In this document: in pieces, positions 1 to 8,170 of the stretch
Numbering within the stretch: position 1 is the stretch's first letter
Layout: each line of letters begins with the position of its first letter
From: CAYUQT01 sp964446835
GTDB lineage: Bacteria; Planctomycetota; Phycisphaerae; UBA1845; JAFGLZ01
DNA length: 64,000 nucleotides
Assembly: GCA_964446835.1 (NCBI GenBank)
Contig: CAYUQT010000007.1
Coordinates: 149,234 to 213,233 of the forward strand
Reading direction: 5' to 3'
Program-made: the position numbers and the translations under genes
The notes under the pieces: generated by a model
The model's database searches: none
Seen by the model: the letters and a program-made list of their open reading frames with translations, nothing else
What the model was told of the DNA's origin: nothing

Positions 1-334
1 CGGTTGCACACCCGATTGGCTCCGAACGGCACGGACATGACGATCGGGATTCTTCTTCAGCCCCCTCAGGAGCGATTGACAATAGCCCGGGACGCAGTCC
101 TGCGAAATCGAGCCACCCCACACCGCAAAGCCCCATAGGGGCCGCAGAATGCCACGGCACCCCCTGCCATCCACAGGCGATGGTTGAGAGCCCGGCCATG
201 TGAACTTCCTGCCATTCCCAGCCCTCCGCCTCTTCCCCCGTGTTCTTGTCGCGCCTGGACCTGCACGGCTGGATCGGTGAAACCGCCACCGTCACTGCCT
301 GACACCTGAGCGTCGGGCAGTCCGAGAGCAGCGC
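1..334. other. No supported gene
   Basis: Open frames on both strands here lack a ribosome binding site, family signature or convincing composition. The longest minus-strand frame (66-305) is arginine- and glycine-rich in the way of a shadow frame. I see no RNA gene, repeat or clear promoter. Confidence 0.5.
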
Positions 335-688
335 CTACGCCGAGCCTCTCGTTTGCTCCCTCATGAGTCGGATCAACCTGGATCTTCCGGAACCCCGCAG
401 TTCAGGGAGTTTTGAGTACCGGCCCAGTTCCGCCTCTGCCTCTTCCAGTCGGTTCCCCCGTGCGAGCGTGAAGGCGAAGGTCAGCCGTTGCTGAACGTAG
501 TTGCCCCCGATGCTGTAGATGGTGAGCAGTTCTCGAATCGGCACCTTCGTGGCACGTATCCACTTTCTTGACGTGACGGCCTCAACCCCGATCCGTGCGA
601 AGACCGTACCAAAGCCGCCCTCGAACATCCGATCCATCTGCTTGGCCGGTACGACTTCGGCGTGGTCCAGCATGCTCAAATCAAACAT
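335..688 (-). CDS. Hypothetical protein, possibly DUF4304-like
   Basis: This is a 117-residue frame starting at the ATG at 688; the frame stays open upstream but that part reads like noise. The centre (KWIRATKVPIRELLTIY) and the following stretch loosely recall DUF4304 proteins, which carry an aromatic-basic strand followed by a hydrophobic one, but the match is from memory and weak. It lies downstream of the glycosyl-hydrolase-like gene on the same strand with a 73-bp gap. No signal peptide or membrane segment is visible. Function unknown; it may be a real small cytoplasmic protein or a chance frame. Confidence 0.35.
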   Translation of the reverse strand: MFDLSMLDHAEVVPAKQMDRMFEGGFGTVFARIGVEAVTSRKWIRATKVPIRELLTIYSIGGNYVQQRLTFAFTLARGNRLEEAEAELGRYSKLPELRGSGRSRLIRLMREQTRGSA

Positions 689-761
689 GGCATACGACTG
701 GCAAGCGGAGCGAACGAAACAGGAACACAGGCGATCTTCCTGGTCGTGTAGCGGCGACACA

Positions 762-1949
762 CTAGCCGCGTTCCCGTCCATACGTCGAACTGACCATTCT
801 TGGGTCACCCAGCTCTTTGAGCACTTCAAAAGGCGGTTCCCAACCCCAGTCACCGAATGTGGGGCGCAACGCACGTATGACTCGCGACGCGAAGAAGTTG
901 AACAGGTAGATGCCGTCGGCGCCATCCTGCCACAGGTGCCGCGCGGCACGGCGGTACTTCTCCGCTGTCATATACTGCTCCTTCGCGGGGCCCTCCTCGC
1001 ACTCGATACTGCCGTAGATGGGCACCTCGCGTATCAGCTCTTTCCACGGTCTTACCAGCATGTCAAAGCGCGTGAAGAGGAACTCGGAAATCGTGAGGAA
1101 GTCGATCCACCCTTCTCTTGCCCAGACCGCCGGGTCCAGGCCGATCTTCCGGCACTGCTGATACGAGGTGGGCACCCGCGCCGCCACCACCAGTCGCCTG
1201 CCTCGTTTCTTGGCTTCAGCATCCACCATGAGCCGCACGCGATGCACGAGGTCATTGATCTTCTGAATGCGTTCCCTTTCATTTCCGTTCTTGAAGAAGG
1301 TTGGAAAACGGTTGAAGTCCATCTCGATGCCGTCGCAGTCGTATCGTTGGACCGCCTCCTCGATGAGCCGGAAGGTGTAGTCGCGCACGGCCTCGGGTCC
1401 GAAGTCCAACGCCGCGCCAAGACGCCAGTCTGGATGATCGGTCCAGAACTGCGTCCGCAGGTAATCATAGCCGTGCGCATCGTTCATGCGAAACGTGAGC
1501 AGCGCTTCGCGGCCCCGCCGTCTTGCCTCCGCGAACATCACGGCGTGAGGGTCGACGTTCGCTTCAATGAACCGTTGCAGATTCTCTGACAGCTTTTTTT
1601 CGGACGCGGGCCATTTTGCACGTTCGGCAGGCGAAGAAAGGGCGCCTCGCATCGTGCCCACTCTTGTCGGATAGTACATGGCCTGCGCGCCGACGCAGAT
1701 CAGCACCGTGTCGACCTGGCTGCCCTTGTAGGTCACCTCGCCACTGCGCTGCTTCACATCGTCCAGGGTAATGGTCACCGGAGTCTCGGCGTCTGTCCGT
1801 GTCCACAAGTCCGCATCACCGTCGAAGTTGTACAGGATTCGTCGGTGCCGCGGTGACGGATCGGCGCCGAACGTCAGTGCTTGGAGAACAACACATGTGA
1901 CCATTGTGACGCGGCCGACGACGGCCGACAGCATCAGCCGCTTGTTCAT
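762..1949 (-). CDS. Secreted family-10-type glycosyl-hydrolase-like TIM barrel protein
   Basis: The protein has 395 residues. The start is set at the ATG at 1949 because it opens a clear signal peptide (MNKRLMLSAVVGRVTM, then a hydrophobic stretch ending near FGADPSP). The body reads as a (beta/alpha)8 barrel: HAVMFAEARRRGREALLTFRMND, then YDCDGIEMDFNRFP, then RLVVAARVP. The Asp-Gly-Ile-Glu-Met-Asp strand is the typical active-site-bearing strand of the family 10-like (GHL10/DUF4985-type) hydrolases. It probably acts outside the cytoplasmic membrane on a polysaccharide, but no substrate can be assigned. A short repeat with a GGACGTACGTCC palindrome lies about 50 bp upstream and is shared with the next gene. 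Confidence 0.7.
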   Translation of the reverse strand: MNKRLMLSAVVGRVTMVTCVVLQALTFGADPSPRHRRILYNFDGDADLWTRTDAETPVTITLDDVKQRSGEVTYKGSQVDTVLICVGAQAMYYPTRVGTMRGALSSPAERAKWPASEKKLSENLQRFIEANVDPHAVMFAEARRRGREALLTFRMNDAHGYDYLRTQFWTDHPDWRLGAALDFGPEAVRDYTFRLIEEAVQRYDCDGIEMDFNRFPTFFKNGNERERIQKINDLVHRVRLMVDAEAKKRGRRLVVAARVPTSYQQCRKIGLDPAVWAREGWIDFLTISEFLFTRFDMLVRPWKELIREVPIYGSIECEEGPAKEQYMTAEKYRRAARHLWQDGADGIYLFNFFASRVIRALRPTFGDWGWEPPFEVLKELGDPRMVSSTYGRERG

Positions 1950-1967
1950 AGCAGCCCTCTCGACCGA

Positions 1968-2074
1968 ACGGGGAACAAGACTCGATCCGCGCCTAGGACG
2001 TACGTCCGAATGACGAAAGCCCACGCGTGCATCCCGAGGGTCCCTTCGTGGTTCGAACCGATTTCCGTTGACGA
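1968..2074. repeat. Intergenic repeat, copy 1, with palindromic core
   Basis: About 107 bp in the 5' region of the minus-strand gene ending at 1949 resembles 3639-3747, in the 5' region of the next gene. The best conserved core is an exact 17-bp match that contains the palindrome GACGTACGTC (here 1997-2006, flanked by G and C). A second shared block is the downstream CCGATTTCCGTTGAC. The placement upstream of two co-oriented genes suggests either a shared operator or a small dispersed repeat family. Confidence 0.55.
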
Positions 2075-2089
2075 CACAAGCGGGGGAAA

Positions 2090-2127
2090 GGGGACATTCT
2101 GCTTCTCCGGAACAGTAGAATGTCCCC
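2090..2127. repeat. REP-like perfect hairpin
   Basis: GGGGACATTCT at 2090-2100 is exactly complementary to AGAATGTCCCC at 2117-2127, giving an 11-bp stem with a 16-nt loop. It sits 18 bp beyond the stop of the oxidoreductase gene that ends at 2146, so it could end that transcript, although no T-run follows. One arm plus its loop start (GAACATTCTGCTTCTC) is seen again at 3555-3570. That recurrence favours a mobile or REP-type palindrome over a simple terminator. Confidence 0.6.
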
Positions 2128-2145
2128 GTTGTTCCTGGCTCGCCT

Positions 2146-3471
2146 CTATCCATTGAGAACCCAGCCCTCGCGATACTTCCGGCTGAGCAGGTCGTTGCCT
2201 TTGGGGCTGTTGGTGACGCGACCGGCGGCCCCATCGTAGGCGAGCTTCTCGCCCGCGCGATAGGCGACCAGACCCAGGAGCATCATCTCGACCAGCTTGC
2301 CGCCGTAGTCGAAATCGCAGGAGGTCTTCAGGTTGCCCTTGCAGGCATTGATCCATTCCTTCACGAAGTCGCCCATCGGCGGAATCACCTTGTCCTTGGA
2401 GCGAGGCGTATAGTAGGTCATGTCGGCATCCTTGCCGTTGGGGAGGATCAGACGGGAATTGAAATCAGCAACGACGAAACCCCGACTGCCCTCGAACATA
2501 GCGCCGTGACCGATCTTGTCGAGGCTGATGTAGGGCCTGGGCGACCTCGGCATCGGCCCCCCCTGATACCAGCTCACGCTGATAGCCGGCCGCCAGTCGT
2601 TGGCGGGAATGCCGAACTTGGCCGTCAGCTCGACCGGTGTGACCTCGGGGTTGAACTTCTCACCCTCGGCCTCGGCTGAGGTTGGCAGGTCGGCGTCGAT
2701 CGCGTCCCAGACCAGGTCCATCGTATGGCTGCCCATGTCGCCCACCTGGCCGGTACCGAAGTCCCAATACATGTTCCAGCTCAGACAGTTGGCGCCGGGC
2801 CCGCCACCGAAGTACTTCGGACTGTAAGGGTGAAAAGGCGACGGCCCGATCCACAGGTCGTAGCTAAGCGTCGGCGGCGGCGTGCCTTCGCCGGCGGGGT
2901 ATCCCGGACTGCGAAGCTGGCGATTGCCCCAGGCACAGGCGCTCTTGAGCTCGCCGATCACGCCGTCCCTGATGAGTTCCCGGAGGCGGTTGAAGTTCGG
3001 ATCGGCGTGGCGTTGGGTGCCGACCTGGGTGGCCAGCTTTCCCTTGTTCTTGAGATACGTGGCGCGGACCATCCGGGCCTCCTCCACGGTGTTGCCCAGC
3101 GGCTTCTCGCAGTAGACGTGCATGCCACGATTCATGGCCCATGTCGCGACGAAGGCATGCGTGTGGTCCGTCGTGCAACAGATCACGGCGTCCAGGCCCT
3201 TCTGTTCGAGACACTTGCGCCAGTCCGCGTACTGCTTGGCCTTCGGGAACCTCTTGGCGGCAAAGGCCAGGTGGGTCTCGTCCACGTCACACAACGCCAC
3301 CACGTTCTCACTCGAAATCGGATCGTAGTGCGCACGGCCCCGGCCATCGGCGCCGATGAGCGCGACGTTCAGCTTGTTGCTGGGGGCATCGGCTCCCCTG
3401 AGCGTGCCGCTCGGAAGAATAAGCAATCCGGCTCCAGTGGTTGTACATTTCAGGAAGTCGCGTCGTCGCAT
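2146..3471 (-). CDS. Tat-exported GFO/IDH/MOCA family oxidoreductase
   Basis: The protein has 441 residues. The N-terminus MRRRDFLKCTTTGAGLLILP is a twin-arginine signal. It is followed by a Rossmann fold (VALIGADGRGRAHY, then VVALCDVDE) and the family signature EKPLGNTVEEARMVR near residue 150, whose Lys belongs to the usual catalytic/nucleotide-binding set. The C-terminal half is the alpha/beta substrate domain. Proteins of this type bind NAD(P) and oxidise or reduce sugars and inositol-like compounds. Tat export fits the cofactor being loaded in the cytoplasm before secretion. The neighbours (a glycosyl-hydrolase-like gene downstream) suggest a role in sugar breakdown. The substrate is unknown. 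Confidence 0.9.
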   Translation of the reverse strand: MRRRDFLKCTTTGAGLLILPSGTLRGADAPSNKLNVALIGADGRGRAHYDPISSENVVALCDVDETHLAFAAKRFPKAKQYADWRKCLEQKGLDAVICCTTDHTHAFVATWAMNRGMHVYCEKPLGNTVEEARMVRATYLKNKGKLATQVGTQRHADPNFNRLRELIRDGVIGELKSACAWGNRQLRSPGYPAGEGTPPPTLSYDLWIGPSPFHPYSPKYFGGGPGANCLSWNMYWDFGTGQVGDMGSHTMDLVWDAIDADLPTSAEAEGEKFNPEVTPVELTAKFGIPANDWRPAISVSWYQGGPMPRSPRPYISLDKIGHGAMFEGSRGFVVADFNSRLILPNGKDADMTYYTPRSKDKVIPPMGDFVKEWINACKGNLKTSCDFDYGGKLVEMMLLGLVAYRAGEKLAYDGAAGRVTNSPKGNDLLSRKYREGWVLNG

Positions 3472-3541
3472 CGCCCAGGTCTCCTTTCGCTTATCGGGTT
3501 TCCGCTTTCTCAGCGAGTCTGACTGACAGATAGTCTGATCC

Positions 3542-3643
3542 CTGACAGAGAAGGGAACATTCTGCTTCTCTGCGCATGTCTATCTCGATCCCTGCCCTTT
3601 CCCAGTCGCCAGCAACACACCGTCCCGGACTCCTGACTGACCG
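3542..3643. repeat. Dispersed intergenic repeat, copy in front of the oxidoreductase gene
   Basis: About 100 bp upstream of the oxidoreductase gene resembles 13479-13575, upstream of another minus-strand secreted-enzyme gene 10 kb away. By eye roughly three quarters of the bases agree over the whole length, including TCTCGATCC/CCTCGATTT and GTCGCCAGCAACAC/GTCGCCAGTAATAC. It also contains GAACATTCTGCTTCTC, shared with the hairpin at 2090. Confidence 0.55.
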
Positions 3644-3747
3644 CCGAACAAAACCGACCGCCTCACGCACGACGTACGTCCGAATGACAAAACCACAGTC
3701 GTCGACGCCGATGGTCTCATCCGAGTTGGACCGGATTCCCGTTGACA
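3639..3747. repeat. Intergenic repeat, copy 2, with palindromic core
   Basis: This is the partner of 1968-2074. The palindrome GACGTACGTC is at 3671-3680 and the trailing block CCGGATTCCCGTTGAC is near 3731-3746. It lies about 200 bp upstream of the oxidoreductase start. The rest of the interval 3748-4035 shows no convincing gene. A GTG-started plus-strand frame at 3782-3973 (63 codons) has AGGAGGT directly abutting its start and no family features. Confidence 0.5.
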
Positions 3748-4035
3748 GTGCGTACATAGTCTGGCTCGCTAATCAGGAGGTGTGAGCATTCGGTCGGAAT
3801 TCTCCTGCGTGCTATCCCTGTCGTCAAGCGGCAGAGGAAGTATGGGTGTGGTAGTTACAGCCGGCGGCCTGGTCGGCGCGGTGGCTCCACTGGCGACGAA
3901 ACTGATGCGCGAACTGGAGTTCCGCGTTTCGCCCGAAGTTGAACGCCTGGTCCTGGACCTGGCGGGCGAATAGCCCTTGCCGGGCAGACAGTGCCGCATC
4001 ACGCGAGCGACGCAGCCTTGCTGCCGGAGGATTGG

Positions 4036-4506
4036 CTATCGGTTGCTGAAGAACCACTTCCCGTAATCGCCCAGGAGTTGGTAGTTCGCGGATCTCTTGT
4101 CCGTTGCTCTCAGTTCTGCGAGACCGAGCCAGAATTCCTTGTCGTCGGACTTGCGCCTCACATGGGCCGCGATGTCTTCGCCGGGGCAGAGCATCCACTC
4201 CGATTGGGCGTCGATCTCGATACCGAGGAGCAGGTACCTGTCCCGGTATGAGGGCTGGGTCTTCTTCAATTCCCGGTATTCGGCGGGACTGACACCTCCA
4301 ATGACGTAGCGCTCCTCCCAATCGAAATCCTCGATGCCGGTAACCTCGCAGGGAAGAGCGAGGTTGCGCGCGAGGTGATCGAAGAGCTTCTCGATGCACT
4401 TGTCGAGAGTGGCATCGGGAGCGTCCGCGAGGATCGCCTCTGTTCGTGCCTCCCAACCGCGTTGTTCTGCCACGGGACCGTCCTCCTCAGCAGGTGCCTT
4501 CCACAT
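4036..4506 (-). CDS. Hypothetical acidic protein, possibly CcbP-like calcium-binding
   Basis: The 156-residue frame starts at the ATG at 4506; upstream of this the frame turns into noise that overlaps the YhhN gene. The C-terminal two thirds look like a real folded domain (LALPCEVTGIEDFDWEERYV, then KTQPSYRDRYLLLGIEI, then DDKEFWLGLAELRATDKRS). The acidic N-terminal motif followed by a Tyr-Arg-Asp beta segment faintly resembles small calcium-binding CcbP-type domains. It has no signal peptide or membrane segment. It sits 62 bp behind the YhhN gene on the same strand and may share its transcript. Function uncertain. Confidence 0.55.
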   Translation of the reverse strand: MWKAPAEEDGPVAEQRGWEARTEAILADAPDATLDKCIEKLFDHLARNLALPCEVTGIEDFDWEERYVIGGVSPAEYRELKKTQPSYRDRYLLLGIEIDAQSEWMLCPGEDIAAHVRRKSDDKEFWLGLAELRATDKRSANYQLLGDYGKWFFSNR

Positions 4507-4568
4507 TTCATACAGCAGGTTACGGGGAAATGCACCTGAATTCCGGCCGCGATTTGCGCCCTCATGAG

Positions 4569-5363
4569 TTAGATCAGCCGGGACCTTTGTGGGTCGTCCG
4601 GTTCGGGGATCTCCGGGTATCTGGCCAGTTTCGCCGCGCAATGGGAGGCATTGGTCGACCAACGTCTGCTGGCCACTACGGTCATCCCAAGAATCAAGCA
4701 CGCCGAGTAGTACAAGGGATAGCAGAAATGACCATTGATGGCTCCGAGATCGACATACTTCCAGCGGGCAAGGAAGATGTCTGATACGTAGACGATGACG
4801 GCCGCGGCCAGGATAAGCCGCCCGACAGGACCTTCGGAGGCTCCGAACGCGGCCAGCAACATGACGCTGATCACGACGCTATAGGCACAGACCGCTACGA
4901 TCTCGGCAGGTGGCTCGACGTGCGGCAAGAGCCATCTGAGGATGATCACGACGAGAATCACCACGGGAACCAGGGCGGCCATGAGGCGCTTCCAGACGAT
5001 TCCCTTTGCGGTGAAAGCGCAAACATAGGCCAGGTGACCCAGACAGAAAGTCACAAGTCCGGTCAGGAAGTATGGCGCACCAAGGATGTCGCCGCAGCAG
5101 AACGCAATTAATCCCACCAGAATGAACCGCCCGTAGGCGAAGCCCAGCGCACCGCCCGTAAGCGGTACCAGCACAAAGCACGTAGAGGCCGCCCAAACGC
5201 AGGGGACATGCAGGTATGCCCACCGACCATCCACAGCCAGAGCGACACCAGTGGCGTTAACGGCGGAGACCGCAGCAAAGAGCCAAGGCCACAGCAAACG
5301 GCCGGATCGTGGACGCGCTTCCTCATCAGGTTGCGCCTCATGAACATGTGTGTGCCGGCTCAT
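4569..5363 (-). CDS. YhhN family membrane protein (lysoplasmalogenase-like)
   Basis: The protein has 264 residues. The start at 5363 (MSRHTHVHEAQ) is chosen because the upstream extension is basic noise with no membrane helices. About eight hydrophobic segments follow, including CVWAASTCFVLVPLTGGALGF, LVTFCLGHLAYVCAF and VVILVVIILRWLLP, with the YhhN-like pattern GxGDxxGxxxFLxGLxxFCLGHLAY near the middle. Members are integral membrane proteins, and animal relatives hydrolyse the vinyl-ether bond of lysoplasmalogens. The bacterial role is mostly unassigned. The C-terminal tail (DDPQRSRLI) is hydrophilic. Confidence 0.8.
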   Translation of the reverse strand: MSRHTHVHEAQPDEEARPRSGRLLWPWLFAAVSAVNATGVALAVDGRWAYLHVPCVWAASTCFVLVPLTGGALGFAYGRFILVGLIAFCCGDILGAPYFLTGLVTFCLGHLAYVCAFTAKGIVWKRLMAALVPVVILVVIILRWLLPHVEPPAEIVAVCAYSVVISVMLLAAFGASEGPVGRLILAAAVIVYVSDIFLARWKYVDLGAINGHFCYPLYYSACLILGMTVVASRRWSTNASHCAAKLARYPEIPEPDDPQRSRLI

Positions 5364-6231
5364 ATGGGGCGAGTCTACGACGTGCCGGGGTTCAGGGCAA
5401 CAGACTGGAAGGTCGCCGCCGTTCGTCACCGTTCCGTATTTCAGTCGTTGGGTAATGGATCGCGGACTTGCCCCAACGGACCGTCCTCTGCAGGGGGCGG
5501 CGAACCGGGCGAGAAGGGATTCTTGATGGAGTCCATCACTTGCGCGTTTCGCTAATGACTTACTATTCGTAACGATACGGCACGGGTCGTATAGTCTGCT
5601 AGAAACTCCAGACCTTCCAGGGGCCAAGAGAAAAGAAGCCAAAGGGGAGACGTCTATTCTCGTTATGAGACAGTTCGCTTCAGGGTCGCTCAGCTTGTTG
5701 GGCAACAAGGTATTGCTGACCCAGACCAGCAACCAAACCCCGGCTGCTGCCTTGAGGGCAGAGAACGACCGAGGGATGAAAGTGGGGTGCCCGAAACCAC
5801 CACCTGAGGATATCCACGAGGGGGTGGCAGATTCCTGTTTGAATTGACAATCTGTGCAAGTCGATGTAACCAATTTAATCGTAGCAACTTATATTAATGT
5901 CATGTCTCAGCCGGCTCGGTTGGATACCTCCAGAGGGTATGACGGGCGGCGGGTGACTCCGCTGCGCATCGTCGTCGGTGAGCGAGCCTGACATCTGCTT
6001 GTTGTAGCCCAATGACTTGTGAGTGAAGACGGTGGAGCATACCGCGTCGCAGAGGCAAAACGCCTCTTTGAAGTGTCTGCTGCGCAGGCTATTCGGCCCG
6101 AATTGCCTATTCAAGTGGGCTCCGTGGGGTGCCGACGTAGTTTATTAGTGGAAAGGTCTTGGGACGCCGGCCGCTGATGAGGCTTGGCGGAACCCGTTGA
6201 GACGTGCGGTTACTTGATGGAGTAAGTGATC
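5364..6231. other. 868-bp stretch without a supported gene
   Basis: Frames at 5665-5847 and 5875-6114 have no ribosome binding site or family features. The stretch 5555-5600 and 5868-5910 is locally AT-rich and could carry promoters for the divergent YhhN gene and for the lipoprotein gene at 6232, but no well-spaced -35/-10 pair stands out. Confidence 0.45.
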
Positions 6232-6405
6232 ATGAGGAAGGCCATCTGTATCAGTCTGAGTGCGTGTTTTCTTCTTGCGGTCGGTTGCGACAACAGCGGA
6301 GTGGGCCTGAAGGAGATCGCGAGCTTCCTGAGCTACACCAACGGCGACGTCGTCAAGGCCTTCTCGGATCTGCAGGCCGCAGCCTCTTCGCTCGGCCTGA
6401 TTTGA
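6232..6405 (+). CDS. Small lipoprotein, first of a tandem pair
   Basis: The protein has 57 residues and is too short for routine gene calling. MRKAICISLSACFLLAVGC is a lipoprotein signal with the lipobox Cys at residue 19. A short amphipathic tail follows (VGLKEIASFLSYTNGD, then VVKAFSDLQAAASSLGLI). GGAGTAAG sits just upstream of the ATG. The next gene encodes a paralogue with the same signal pattern and a tail of similar length, so this is probably a real gene and not chance. The mature peptide is about 39 residues and would be tethered to a membrane. Its function is unknown. Confidence 0.7.
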   Translation: MRKAICISLSACFLLAVGCDNSGVGLKEIASFLSYTNGDVVKAFSDLQAAASSLGLI

Positions 6406-6496
6406 TCCGCCCCTGCGATTCTGCTCTGCCGCGGGCCATTGCATGACCCCGGCAGAATCCCTGGATACTCCGCGCTGTCTTCGGAAGAGAGAGATC

Positions 6497-6664
6497 ATGT
6501 CGAAGGCCATCTGCGTCGGACTGGGGGCGTGTGTTCTTCTACTGGCCGGCTGCGGCGAGATCCTCCTCGGAGCCCGAAGCGCAGTCGACATCCTCACCAA
6601 CAACGAACTGGCCCAGACCATCGCAGACCTGAAGGCCGCTCTACAGGCGTTCCTCAGTCGATGA
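6497..6664 (+). CDS. Small lipoprotein, second of a tandem pair
   Basis: The protein has 55 residues. The ATG at 6497 follows GGAAGAGAGAGATC and opens MSKAICVGLGACVLLLAGC, nearly the same signal as its upstream neighbour, with the lipobox Cys at residue 19. The tail (GARSAVDILTNNE, then LAQTIADLKAALQAFLSR) is amphipathic and ends in a short helix, like the partner's. The two genes are 91 bp apart and very likely arose by duplication. No function can be named. Confidence 0.7.
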   Translation: MSKAICVGLGACVLLLAGCGEILLGARSAVDILTNNELAQTIADLKAALQAFLSR

Positions 6665-6766
6665 GCGGCGGTAGCGGCGTCAGGAATCTGTCAGTAGGGC
6701 TACGGCGGCCGGCCGACGCGGGTCGGTCGGGCGTGTCGCTGTCTCCTGCCTGAATCCCAACGCAAA

Positions 6767-6794
6767 GAAAGCTCACCCCGAGGGATGAGCTTTC
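6767..6794. terminator. Hairpin between convergent genes
   Basis: GAAAGCTCA at 6767-6775 pairs exactly with TGAGCTTTC at 6786-6794, extended by CCC/GGG with one bulged A. The stem-loop lies between the lipoprotein pair (plus strand) and the PEP-CTERM gene (minus strand). It could end transcripts from both sides. On the plus strand only a short T/A tract follows. Confidence 0.65.
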
Positions 6795-6822
6795 TGAAAT
6801 TCCTGCCAATAGCCGTGGGTTA

Positions 6823-7473
6823 CTACTTGCGTGCAGCCCGACGCGTCACGAATCCCAACACGCCCAGCCCGAGCAGAGAGAGGCTGGCGGGTTCGGGGAC
6901 GTAGTAGTAGGTGACGGAGCCGGTAAGCGAGGCGCTCGTAACCTGGTTGGCGGCCGTATTACCACCGGTATTGAAGAGGGCGGTCTCAGTCCAGGTGCCG
7001 GCGTTCAGGATGATCGAGCCGGGGCCCGTGAACTCGGCCAGGATCGTCGCGTCCGTGTACTGATCGGACGAAGAACCCGACTTGGTCAGCAAGCCCGAAG
7101 TCACCGACTCGCCTGAGCCCAGAATGTAGTTGTAGCTGGGGCTATAGAAGTCGATTTGGGGAGCAATCAAATTGCCGCCCGCATCCTGGACTGTCATCTG
7201 CATGTGGGTGGTGGCATGCCCGTTAGACCGTTCGGGCGAGTCGTTGGTGACGGTCAGAGTCGTGCTCATAGAGCCGTTGAGGTCCAATTGGACCATGACC
7301 AGGGTTCCCAATGACGCGTCAAACTTCGGGAAGGCCAGCGATCCGTTCCAATCGGTCAGCGTTGCAGGGATCGGCGTGGTCGTTGAGAACGGGCCAGATA
7401 TCGAACCGGCCGACACGAAACCGGGCACAGCCAGGACAGCCAATAGACACAAAGCGGCTCGCACTACATGCAT
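6823..7473 (-). CDS. PEP-CTERM sorted protein, choice-of-anchor E type
   Basis: The protein has 216 residues. It opens with a signal peptide (MHVVRAALCLLAVLAVPGFVSAG). The central region is a Ser/Thr/Gly-rich beta fold (LGSGESV, then FTGPGSIILNAGTWTETALF), resembling the choice-of-anchor E domain. It ends with the sorting tail VPEPASLSLLGLGVLGFVTRRAARK, with the VPEP motif, a hydrophobic helix and a basic end. Such proteins are recognised by an exosortase and placed at the cell surface or in extracellular matrix. No exosortase gene is in the window. A terminator-like hairpin lies just past its stop. Confidence 0.9.
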   Translation of the reverse strand: MHVVRAALCLLAVLAVPGFVSAGSISGPFSTTTPIPATLTDWNGSLAFPKFDASLGTLVMVQLDLNGSMSTTLTVTNDSPERSNGHATTHMQMTVQDAGGNLIAPQIDFYSPSYNYILGSGESVTSGLLTKSGSSSDQYTDATILAEFTGPGSIILNAGTWTETALFNTGGNTAANQVTSASLTGSVTYYYVPEPASLSLLGLGVLGFVTRRAARK

Positions 7474-8170
7474 TTCCCAAATCCTCCAAAATTCCCAGAT
7501 ACACTCGATGTTTCTAGCGACACTCAGTACGGCAGGGACTACACCAACCCCCAGGGATACTCATCCCGTTCCCCCCTCAGCGAACATCATGTGATTATAT
7601 TGCCTTGTCGCCCAAGGTCAAACAAGACTACACATCTTCGCCGGAACGAAGCACCGCCACCTGTCTCGTGGTATTGAAGTGGATGGATTAACTATAATCA
7701 AGCTGATACGTACACTTGGGTGTGTAATGTGCCCAAAAGGCCTCTTTCGGCACGGCGCCATCCTTTTTATCGGCGGCGCTTGACGGAGGACAGTTGGACA
7801 TGAGCCTTCGGGTCACCCGAAGATGATGAGAATGCGTACCGCGGCGACGCGAAAAAACCAGTCACGTCCGGGGCGACAATGATCGACGAACGCGAGTCGT
7901 GCGTCGCCGACGCCGAGTTCATTGCGTACAGCTTCAACGCCGAATCGATGGCCCAAGGAGGGAACGGCAGCGTGTTTCTGGCGCGGGTCGTGGTGTCGAA
8001 GCCGAACCGGATGGCCGCAACGACAGCGCCCAGACCATGACAATCCCGCTGCCGTGTTCCAAAGCCTGTAGATGGAGGGCAGGGCGAGGCGATCAGATCG
8101 AAACGGGGACGCGGCCAGTCTTGCTGTTCGCGTCCCCGTTCACCGTCTCACTGCCAACGGTCATGAACCG
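7474..8170. other. 697-bp stretch without a supported gene
   Basis: None of the frames here has family features. 7680-7720 is AT-rich and may hold the PEP-CTERM gene's promoter. The only clear structure is the hairpin at 8102-8140 described separately. Frames at 7813-8043 and 7899-8174 overlap each other on opposite strands and look like composition artefacts. Confidence 0.45.
8102..8140. repeat. Perfect 12-bp hairpin
   Basis: AACGGGGACGCG at 8102-8113 is exactly complementary to CGCGTCCCCGTT at 8129-8140, with a 15-nt loop. It lies 31 bp downstream of the minus-strand membrane protein gene ending at 8171, so it could be that gene's terminator. The GGGGAC arm and CCCCGTT edge are also seen in the hairpin at 2090-2127, which suggests a related palindrome family. 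Confidence 0.55.

Noticed and set aside
66..305. A 79-codon minus-strand frame
   Set aside because: It lacks a ribosome binding site and has shadow-like composition.
519..1589. A 356-codon plus-strand frame
   Set aside because: It is opposite the secreted barrel gene, has no family motif and an unnatural composition; it is a shadow frame.
6145..6621. A 158-codon minus-strand frame
   Set aside because: It is opposite both small lipoprotein genes and has no features of its own.
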